NCBI GenBank assembly: GCA_026397675.1
Contig: JAPLUH010000499.1
Coordinates: forward strand, 1 to 8,564
Length of the DNA: 8,564 bases
Source of the DNA: Verrucomicrobiota bacterium
Lineage (GTDB): Bacteria; Verrucomicrobiota; Verrucomicrobiia; Limisphaerales; UBA9464
Direction of reading: 5' to 3'
The position numbers and the translations under genes are program-made. Shown one piece after another: positions 1 to 5,860 of the stretch (position 1 is the stretch's first letter; each line of letters opens with the position of its first letter). The notes under the pieces were generated by a model. That model was not told the origin of the DNA. It was given only the letters and a program-made list of their open reading frames with translations, and did not search any database.

Positions 1-1701
1 CCCATGCTGCAGTTGGCCATGCCGATCGAACCCGGTAACAGCGGGGGCCCCTTGCTCGATCGATCCGGGCGCGTCCACGGCATCGTGAACGCCAAGAGCC
101 TGCTGACCCAAAATCTCGGTTTTGCCACGCCCGCCAATCACCTCAAGGCTCTACTCAAGCAACCCAACCCCATGGCCATGGATCGCTGGTTGCGTCAGGG
201 GGCTCTCAACACCAACCAGTGGGAATCCTTCCTCGGTTCCCATTGGCGCCAGAAAGGCGGCCGCATTTTAGTGGAGGGCACGGGCGCAGGTTTTGGCGGT
301 CGCGCCTATCTCTTGAAACGCGACGCCGCTCCGGAAGGCACCGAACTTCAGGTTTCCGTGCGCCTCGACGACAATTCCGGAGCCGCCGGATTAATCTTCG
401 CCGGCGACGAGAACGGTCGGCACTACGGCTTCTACCCGACCGGCGGAGAACTCCGTCTGACCGCCTTCGAGGGACCCGATGTCTTCTCGTGGAGGATCCT
501 GGGCACGGTGCCTTCGGCCGCGTATCGCAATGGCGACTGGAACAGCCTCCGAGTGCGGCGAACCGACGGAGTCTGGGAATGCTCCGTCAATGGTGAGGTG
601 GTTTTCCGCAGCAAGGACAGTGCGCTCAATGGCTCTCGGGTTGGGTTGGCCAAATTCCGCAACACGGCCGCAGAGTTCCGCGACTTTCGTGTGGGCAATG
701 CCGAGGCAGAGGCAGAGTTGCCGCCCGATGTGGTGGCCAGCTTCACGGCAGGACGCGAACCGCGGGAAGCACTCAAAGCCCACCCGGGGCCCGCCGATCG
801 ATTCCTCCAAGAACGTGCTCAGCGCCTGGAGAGCGAGGCGACCCGTTTGCGCAAACTGGCGAAGGAGCTGCACCGCGAAATCGCTCGTGAAGCCTTGGTG
901 TCGGAGCTGTCGAGCTCGCCGTCCGAGATTCGCCTGACCCACGCCACACTCTTACTCGCCTGGCACGATCACCCCGGACTCAATATCACCGACACCGAAC
1001 GTCAATTGGCAGAACTGGGCACGGAAGCTCGGTTGATGGTCAGCCAGGCCAAAACCGGACCAGACCGAATCGCAGCCCTCCGCCGATTCTTGTTCGAAGA
1101 GCAAGGCTTCCATGGGAGTCGGGGCGACTACCGCAATCCGGCCAACAGCCACCTGCAAAGCGTGCTCGAAGACCGCGAAGGCATTCCCATCACCCTGAGC
1201 ATTGTGTTCTTAGAGGTGGGCAACGCAGCCGGTATCGAGCATTTGGAGGGCCTGCCCCTGCCCGGTCACTTTCTGGTGCGCCATGCACCGCCGGGAGAAC
1301 CCGCCCGACTCTATGACCCCTTCAATGGCGGCATCCCCATCACCTTTTCCGAGGCCGACGAACTGGGTACAGAAAGTGCCGGTGTGCCCATCCGCAGCGA
1401 ATTTCTCGAAGCAGCCAGCCCTCGATCCATCCTCATCCGCATGATCAACAATTTGCGAAGCTTCACGATGGAGCGCTCGGGCATCGAAGCGGCCCTCCCC
1501 TATTCCGACCTACTGGTCGCACTAGCCCCGGATGCACGCAGTGCGGCCGCAGAGCGGGTCGATCGCGCCCGGCTCAAATCCCAAATCGGAGATCGTGAGG
1601 GCGCCGCGGCCGACCTCCGAGCAGTTCTCGAAACCGTGCCGACGGGCCCTCAAGAGGCGCGCATCCGCGACGCCCTAAAAGCCCTAGAAAATCGCCCCTA
1701 A
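1..1701 (+). CDS. Serine protease / jelly-roll / SirB1-like transglutaminase fusion protein, 3' part
   Basis: The reading frame is open from the left edge, so the start and the protease His and Asp residues lie outside the window. Counting from the Met at base 4, residues 3-50 are the end of a trypsin/HtrA-type domain. GNSGGP at 11-16 carries the nucleophile Ser13, and a GIVNA strand follows at 26-30. Residues about 75-231 look like a LamG / DUF1080 (3-keto-disaccharide hydrolase-like) jelly roll, with GLIFAGDENGRHYGF at 129-143 and WNSLRVRR at 179-186. Residues about 262-300 are a charged helix, possibly coiled coil. Residues about 310-480 match the SirB1/transglutaminase-like core 2 family: SHLQSVLEDREGIPITLS near 382-399, then LPGHFLVRH at 419-427. 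The C-terminus resembles the TPR-like tail of SirB1 proteins. No membrane segment is visible in this part. The domain calls are family recognition by eye. The substrate and the role of the fusion are unknown. The gene ends at TAA, with a probable terminator 12 bases on. Confidence 0.85.
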   Translation, partial: PMLQLAMPIEPGNSGGPLLDRSGRVHGIVNAKSLLTQNLGFATPANHLKALLKQPNPMAMDRWLRQGALNTNQWESFLGSHWRQKGGRILVEGTGAGFGGRAYLLKRDAAPEGTELQVSVRLDDNSGAAGLIFAGDENGRHYGFYPTGGELRLTAFEGPDVFSWRILGTVPSAAYRNGDWNSLRVRRTDGVWECSVNGEVVFRSKDSALNGSRVGLAKFRNTAAEFRDFRVGNAEAEAELPPDVVASFTAGREPREALKAHPGPADRFLQERAQRLESEATRLRKLAKELHREIAREALVSELSSSPSEIRLTHATLLLAWHDHPGLNITDTERQLAELGTEARLMVSQAKTGPDRIAALRRFLFEEQGFHGSRGDYRNPANSHLQSVLEDREGIPITLSIVFLEVGNAAGIEHLEGLPLPGHFLVRHAPPGEPARLYDPFNGGIPITFSEADELGTESAGVPIRSEFLEAASPRSILIRMINNLRSFTMERSGIEAALPYSDLLVALAPDARSAAAERVDRARLKSQIGDREGAAADLRAVLETVPTGPQEARIRDALKALENRP

Positions 1702-1713
1702 TGATCCGGACAC

Positions 1714-1744
1714 AGGACCGCCGTGGGGTGACCTCGGTCTTTTT
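1714..1744 (+). terminator. Probable rho-independent terminator of the protease/SirB1 gene
   Basis: The arms AGGACCG (1714-1720) and CGGTCTT (1735-1741) pair over 7 bp, including one G-U pair, with a 14-base loop. A T run covers 1740-1744. It begins 12 bases after the upstream TAA and lies before the stop of the converging minus-strand regulator gene. The stem is short, so strength is uncertain. There is no matching T run on the minus strand, so it looks one-directional. Confidence 0.5.
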
Positions 1745-1756
1745 ATAGCCCGCTGG

Positions 1757-2209
1757 CTAGCGGACCGGTGGCACCTTCGAGAGTTTGCGTTGCAGGGAAC
1801 GGCGATGGATGCCCAACCGACGGGCCGCCGCGGAGATATTTCCATCGCAGTCACTCAGGGCGCGCTGAATGTGAACCCACTCGAGTCGGTGCAACGACTG
1901 CATTGAATCTTCTGGAGGCCGCTTCACTTGCCCAAGGTGCCTCAACTCAGCCAAGGCTTGGGAGGCATCGTCGGCACCCACCATCCAAACCTCGGGCGCA
2001 GCGACCGTGCCTTCTACCCTGGGAATTTTTGAACCAGTAACTACCGGATTGCACCACTGTTGATCCCATTGCCGAACCCGCAGGCCTTGAGATTCCAACG
2101 CAACCCGGACCCGCTCGGCCTGGCCCGGGTCTCCTGCTATTACCAGAGTTGGCAGGCGCGACCCGGACGAATCGGATCTTGCTGTCGACTCAGGGGTGTT
2201 TACGGCCAT
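1757..2209 (-). CDS. RegA/PrrA-like Fis-type DNA-binding regulator with reduced receiver domain
   Basis: The protein has 150 residues from the ATG at 2209. A TTG at 2242 in the same frame would add 11 residues, and neither start has a clear ribosome binding site. Residues about 106-144 form a Fis-family helix-turn-helix very like that of RegA/PrrA/ActR response regulators: [20 protein letters not shown] at 111-130, then [13 protein letters not shown] at 131-143. RegA-family HTHs also end in HRR-(S/T)-LQRKL. The N-terminal part starts like a receiver ([10 protein letters not shown] at 19-28). The acidic pair of the first strand is missing, no phospho-acceptor Asp can be placed, and only about 20-30 residues separate the strand [10 protein letters not shown] (72-81) from the HTH, where a full receiver has about 60. 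It probably binds DNA without phosphorelay control. Being last in the TonB receptor/PepSY group, it may regulate that operon; this is inference. Confidence 0.75.
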   Translation of the reverse strand: MAVNTPESTARSDSSGSRLPTLVIAGDPGQAERVRVALESQGLRVRQWDQQWCNPVVTGSKIPRVEGTVAAPEVWMVGADDASQALAELRHLGQVKRPPEDSMQSLHRLEWVHIQRALSDCDGNISAAARRLGIHRRSLQRKLSKVPPVR

Positions 2210-2243
2210 GGAAGCTCTAGAAAATCGATCACTCAGGGACAAA

Positions 2244-2945
2244 TTAGACGCGCGGCCGGGTAAGTACGAAGAGGACCACCCCGGACAGGCTCAACCCGAA
2301 GATACCGGCCGTTCCGATAACGAGAATTCCATCGCGCAGCACCTTGTTGGGAATAAAGGACAGCTTGTGCAAGTTGCTGAAAATGTTCGCCTCCCATTGC
2401 CGACCGTCGTCGGTAAAGCGGGTCACGCTTTCGGTCATCGTGCTCACGTAAACTCGCCGTCCCGCCGGATCGCCCGTTTCCATCCGGTACACCGGGAGCA
2501 TGCGGAAAATTGGTATGTATTCGGAGTCGAAGGCCGTCAGGAAAGCCGTTTTCCGGACCGCCGCACCGCCAAAAAATCGTGTGGCAATCTCAGCGGCGAA
2601 GACCTCATCGCGCTCCGGAACTAACTTGCCCGTGGCGCCGCTGACATAAGCGGGGGCCTTGGCCTCCCGCGCCCAAACCACGTAGGTGGGTTCTCCAGCG
2701 ATCATCCTCAAGTTCACGGCCCGAACCCCACTCGCCGCCGCGGGCACCGCTTGGACGGCGTGTGCCAGCGAAATGTGCACCGTGTTCACCGGTATTTCAG
2801 GGCCACTAGGAATCGCCTTGGGCGGCGGATCCTGCGTCCATGTCATGACCTGATGAATAACGCCGCTGGAGGAGGCCAGTAGCGCACTCAGACTGAAGAC
2901 CAATCCGAGCCATCGATGCAGTTGACGAAGAGTTTTTGGGTTCAT
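2244..2945 (-). CDS. PepSY-domain membrane protein, two-helix type
   Basis: The protein has 233 residues from the ATG at 2945. The frame extends upstream to 3032, but that would overlap the receptor gene and add a tail unlike a membrane anchor, so the Met before [14 protein letters not shown] is preferred. One transmembrane helix lies at about 11-33 after the LHRWLG motif typical of PepSY-associated membrane proteins. A periplasmic region at about 45-200 includes a PepSY-like segment ([12 protein letters not shown] at 59-70 to the SGATGKLVP strand at 102-110). A second helix follows at about 203-228. FSNLHKLSF (189-197) precedes the second helix. His10, His31 and His193 sit near membrane edges and could bind heme or metal, as known for larger PepSY ferric-reductase-like proteins such as FoxB/PiuB; this is not shown here. 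The gene starts 25 bases after the receptor stop, and its TAA almost abuts the regulator frame. This fits a role paired with receptor-mediated uptake. Confidence 0.8.
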   Translation of the reverse strand: MNPKTLRQLHRWLGLVFSLSALLASSSGVIHQVMTWTQDPPPKAIPSGPEIPVNTVHISLAHAVQAVPAAASGVRAVNLRMIAGEPTYVVWAREAKAPAYVSGATGKLVPERDEVFAAEIATRFFGGAAVRKTAFLTAFDSEYIPIFRMLPVYRMETGDPAGRRVYVSTMTESVTRFTDDGRQWEANIFSNLHKLSFIPNKVLRDGILVIGTAGIFGLSLSGVVLFVLTRPRV

Positions 2946-2970
2946 GGAATCTCGAGAATACAGCGTTTGG

Positions 2971-5073
2971 TCAGAAGCGGATCTCGACCCCGCCAAAGAA
3001 GGATCGCCCGTCTCCTGGGTTGTAGGCGGCACTGGCCGGAGTCGCTCGATTCAGGACCCCGGTGGTGGCGATGTAGGCCTTGTCGGTGAGGTTCCGAGCA
3101 TCGAAAAACAGCGAGACTCCACGCCGCGTCTGGTATCCGACACGGAGTCCAAGAATCGCATATCCCGGCGCATTGGCCGCATCCGTGTTGGCCAAGTCGA
3201 TGGCGTAGGACTCAGGAGCCCACTCAACATTCGGTCCGAAGTAAAATCCGCTCGGGTGCTGGTACTTCAACTCACCCCGAAGGTAGTGCCGAGGAACACC
3301 CGGCAAACGGTTGTCGCCATAGGTTGTATCCCCGTCGAAGCGGAAATCGTTGAACAAGTAATTGCCCTGAAGGCGAATACCGTCGTTCGGAACCTCGGCT
3401 CCCGTCGCCAGAAGACCATCGATCACTCGCCAACCCCCACCCAACTCCACGCCCCGGTGGATGGTCCGTCCGGCATTCAAGGTCTGGGTAATGGGAGGAT
3501 TAAAATTACCCACCTGGAGACTCAGAAGTTCATCCTCCAACCACGCCTGATACAACGACGCGTCCCAGTCGAAACGGCCCAATTTCCCCCGCGTCCCCAC
3601 TTCCAACGTGGTGCCCGTTTGGGCGTTTAATTGCACGAGCCCATTGGTGGCACCCGGGGTCGCTGGCCGGCTCAACTCACCGAAAGTGGGGGGTTCAAAG
3701 TTGCGGCTCACATTGCCAAAAATCTGAACGCCGCTGGCGGCCTCCCAGATCGCACCCAGCTTGGGATTGAATCCGAGGTAGTCTTGAGTGTCGGTTTGAT
3801 CACCGTCGGCAAGGAACCGGTCGGCGAACTCCCGTCGGGAGTAAGTGACCGAAGTGCCCGCCACCACGCTCCATCGGTCGTTGAGTTTGAGCGAGTCTTC
3901 GAAGTAGGTGTCCAGATTAACTGAGGTCTGAGTGCTTTCGCCGGTCTTGGCCCCGCGTCTTGGCTTCCCGGCAAACGATCCGTTTACGAAGCGATTGTCC
4001 TCCACCCAGCCATAGACGGGCGCGAAACCGGCGGTCAGGCGGTTGTCGTATCCGGCGATCTCGCTCGAATGAACCATGCGAGCATCCAAGCCCAGATCGT
4101 TCGAGTTCTGGTCGAGAACCTGATAAATGGGATGGTCTAAATCCTTGTAGCTCCAAAATCCAGAGATCTGTGCCTGAGTTTGATCCGAGGTCCAAGCCAA
4201 GCGATCACTCAATCGGTACAGCGAGTAGTCTCGCTTCTGGTCACCAGCGAAACTGCCCAACCGGGGATTATTTAGGGCGTTGCTGAGCGATAACGATCCG
4301 GGCAACTGGGAATCAGAACGCACCGCGGTGAACCACAGGCGATTCTCCGCCTGATCAGAAATCCGGTACCCCACATTAGCCATCACTCGATCGGTGTCCT
4401 GCGCGGCGTGTTGGCGGTAGCCGTCTTGTGTGAAGTGCGTGAGACTCGCGTAGTAGTCGGCGGGCCCCGAAGAAAACCCACTGCTGACCTGCCCGCGCAC
4501 GTAGGCGAAGGATCCTAATTCGAGACGGGATTGGAACGGACTGGCATCCCGCCCCGTCGGACTCACAAAATTAACAGCTCCACCCAGCGTCGTGCCTCCG
4601 TAACGCAAGGCATTGGCACCGCGCCACACCTCAATGTAGCGGGTCGACAAGGGTTCAATGGACTGCATGTCTACACCGCCATCGGCCAAGTTGAGTGGTG
4701 TGCCATCTTGAAGAATCTTGAGGCCGCGTCCGTGGAAGGTGCGTTGGAGACCCGATCCGCGGATCGAAATACGGGCCTCCTCAGACCCGAAGCGGGACTG
4801 AACGTAGACCCCGGTTGTGAAGTCGAGCGCATCGCGCAGCGTGGAGGCTCGCCCTTGGCGCACTGTGTCGCCATCCACCAGGCTCGTGCCGCCCGGGACC
4901 CGGGCCAGTTCTGCAGCCGCCGCAGTCATTGAGGGCACGGTGAGGGTGGGCTCTGACACGCCCTCGACCATGACTTTGGGCAAGGTTTTGGATTCAGCGG
5001 CCTGAAGAATGGAAGCGCCTAAAATAGCGGTGACGCAGGACGAAACGGAAAGAGCAGAAAACGACGGATTCAT
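2971..5073 (-). CDS. TonB-dependent outer-membrane receptor (FecA-like)
   Basis: The protein has 700 residues from the ATG at 5073, chosen because it begins a signal peptide (hydrophobic core SSCVTAILGASIL, likely cleavage near LQA/AES at residue 25). The longer frame to 5166 adds an arginine-rich stretch. A possible TonB box, LPKVMVEG, lies at 31-38. The plug domain covers about 55-172 and has strong family motifs: ISIRGSGLQRTFHGRGLKI at 102-120, LQDGTPLNLADGG at 121-133 and VWRGANALRYGGTTLGGAVN at 149-168. The rest is the 22-stranded beta barrel, rich in alternating aromatic residues, ending in PGDGRSFFGGVEIRF with the terminal Phe expected for outer-membrane assembly. The length is normal for the family. 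Such receptors import ferric siderophores, ferric citrate, cobalamin or other metal complexes using TonB-ExbBD energy; the ligand cannot be assigned. No TonB, ExbB, ExbD or ABC transporter gene is present here. The stop is TGA. Confidence 0.93.
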   Translation of the reverse strand: MNPSFSALSVSSCVTAILGASILQAAESKTLPKVMVEGVSEPTLTVPSMTAAAAELARVPGGTSLVDGDTVRQGRASTLRDALDFTTGVYVQSRFGSEEARISIRGSGLQRTFHGRGLKILQDGTPLNLADGGVDMQSIEPLSTRYIEVWRGANALRYGGTTLGGAVNFVSPTGRDASPFQSRLELGSFAYVRGQVSSGFSSGPADYYASLTHFTQDGYRQHAAQDTDRVMANVGYRISDQAENRLWFTAVRSDSQLPGSLSLSNALNNPRLGSFAGDQKRDYSLYRLSDRLAWTSDQTQAQISGFWSYKDLDHPIYQVLDQNSNDLGLDARMVHSSEIAGYDNRLTAGFAPVYGWVEDNRFVNGSFAGKPRRGAKTGESTQTSVNLDTYFEDSLKLNDRWSVVAGTSVTYSRREFADRFLADGDQTDTQDYLGFNPKLGAIWEAASGVQIFGNVSRNFEPPTFGELSRPATPGATNGLVQLNAQTGTTLEVGTRGKLGRFDWDASLYQAWLEDELLSLQVGNFNPPITQTLNAGRTIHRGVELGGGWRVIDGLLATGAEVPNDGIRLQGNYLFNDFRFDGDTTYGDNRLPGVPRHYLRGELKYQHPSGFYFGPNVEWAPESYAIDLANTDAANAPGYAILGLRVGYQTRRGVSLFFDARNLTDKAYIATTGVLNRATPASAAYNPGDGRSFFGGVEIRF

Positions 5074-5195
5074 AACGGGCAAATAACGAACGATTGAGAC
5101 AGAGGACTCCGGACGAGTTTCCCGGAAACGGAGCACGCCCAGCCGAAAACAAGCGCGACCCAACACATCGGGACAGGGGTTTCCGGCGATTCACG

Positions 5196-5213
5196 AGGAC
5201 TGAGTCCTGTCAA
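5196..5213 (-). promoter_or_regulatory. Candidate -35 element and overlapping palindrome upstream of the TonB receptor
   Basis: On the minus strand 5208-5213 read TTGACA, a perfect sigma-70-type -35 hexamer. It is joined directly to the 13-base palindrome AGGACT-G-AGTCCT at 5196-5208. The site lies about 125-140 bases before the receptor ATG. No convincing -10 hexamer is found at the right spacing, so the promoter call is weak. The palindrome could be an operator. A competing 6-bp pairing (GACAGG at 5172-5177 with CCTGTC at 5206-5211) uses some of the same bases. Confidence 0.3.
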
Positions 5214-5228
5214 ACGGCCCCACAGAGC

Positions 5229-5242
5229 GGCTTACTTAAGCC
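5229..5242. repeat. 14-base inverted repeat between the HPC-x2-C gene and the receptor gene
   Basis: The half-sites GGCTTA and TAAGCC flank a 2-base centre (CT). Such a compact symmetrical site suits a dimeric regulator better than an RNA hairpin, because a 2-base loop is too tight. It lies about 155 bases before the receptor start and 70 bases after the end of the HPC-x2-C gene. An operator role is inference; a chance palindrome is possible. Confidence 0.3.
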
Positions 5243-5311
5243 AATGGAGACCTGTGTGCGTTTGAAGGAGGATCCGGGACGCAGCCCAAACCCCTCAAGA
5301 TTCACCGAAAA

Positions 5312-5695
5312 TTAGGCGTGCCGAGGAGGCTGCCACGGAGGTGAACCGGAGCGACTGACCGCATGTTGATCCCGGGCGGGCGAGTGCTCGACGGAGGCGA
5401 TTTCAGGCAAGGGCAACTCAAAGGCCCGTTCTGACGGGACCATGTCGGTCTTCGCAAAGGAGAAGACGAGGGTGGTCTGCTGCTGTTGGTTGTCGCGGCC
5501 CTGACGGACCACTTTGCACAAAGCGCACGGATGGTGTCCGTCAAAGGTGGTTTCGATGGCCTGCACCCAGTCCATCTGAGTGCTGCGATCGAGGAGCATG
5601 ACCGTCCAAGCAACGGACTGGAGCAAGGTCCATTGAAACCCGAGGGATATCCCCACGAGTCCAATCACCAACCATTGGCTCCACCGTTTCCTCAC
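5312..5695 (-). CDS. Small membrane-anchored protein with an HPC-x2-C motif
   Basis: The preferred start is the GTG at 5695, giving 127 residues beginning with a basic stretch (RKRW) just before the hydrophobic segment. A TTG at 5734 would add 13 residues. No clear ribosome binding site supports either. One hydrophobic segment, about residues 9-35, would act as a signal anchor or uncleaved signal. After it comes the key motif FDGHHPCALCK (residues 51-61), with His54, His55, Cys57 and Cys60 as an evident metal-binding or redox site. The C-terminal half is polar and Gln/Pro-rich, so probably disordered. From memory, small proteins with a similar TFDG-x-HPC-x2-C segment occur in Verrucomicrobiota near transport genes; this has not been checked and no function is known to me. 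The gene lies upstream of the TonB receptor in the same direction with a 238-base gap. A copper- or iron-related role is a guess from the motif and the neighbours. Confidence 0.7.
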   Translation of the reverse strand: MRKRWSQWLVIGLVGISLGFQWTLLQSVAWTVMLLDRSTQMDWVQAIETTFDGHHPCALCKVVRQGRDNQQQQTTLVFSFAKTDMVPSERAFELPLPEIASVEHSPARDQHAVSRSGSPPWQPPRHA

Positions 5696-5760
5696 CGTGT
5701 GATCAAGAAAGCATGCGGGTTGGAGGTGCGTCAACCTTCACTGCCTGTTTGAGCGCTGGA

Positions 5761-5787
5761 GGGTCTGCGGTTTTTTGCCGCAGACCC
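5761..5787. repeat. Perfect 10-bp hairpin with a T6 loop
   Basis: GGGTCTGCGG (5761-5770) and CCGCAGACCC (5778-5787) are exactly complementary around the loop TTTTTTG. It lies between the stop of the alpha/beta hydrolase gene and the start of the HPC-x2-C gene, both on the minus strand. The stem is terminator-grade, but on neither strand does a T run follow the 3' arm: the run sits in the loop. It may work as a 3'-end stabiliser or factor-dependent terminator for the hydrolase transcript, or as a leader element of the next gene. Confidence 0.55.
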
Positions 5788-5860
5788 GGTGGGAACATCC
5801 CGTGGTTTACTTCGAGATCCTCAATAAGGTGTGAGTTCGGAGAGGGGCTGAGCACTCCAA

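Noticed and set aside
700..716. Short GAGGCA tandem repeat
   Set aside because: Two and a half copies encode Ala-Glu repeats in a linker of the first gene. This is too short to call a functional repeat.
391..942. Minus-strand open frame of 183 codons
   Set aside because: It is antisense to the jelly-roll and linker region of the protease/SirB1 gene and has no family resemblance.
1180..1347. Two copies of a GIPIT segment in the SirB1-like domain (residues 393-397 and 443-447)
   Set aside because: The DNA match is only about 15 bases with mismatches, and the first copy is part of the conserved family motif, so it is likely coincidence rather than duplication.
2944..3630. Plus-strand open frame of 228 codons
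   Set aside because: It is antisense to the C-terminal barrel of the TonB receptor, whose protein is clearly real. Composition is low in aromatic residues and no motif is visible.
5074..5311. Cobalamin or other metabolite riboswitch before the TonB receptor
   Set aside because: TonB receptors often have cobalamin riboswitches, so the leader was read for the conserved core (including GCCACTG). No match was found on the transcribed strand, only short palindromes.
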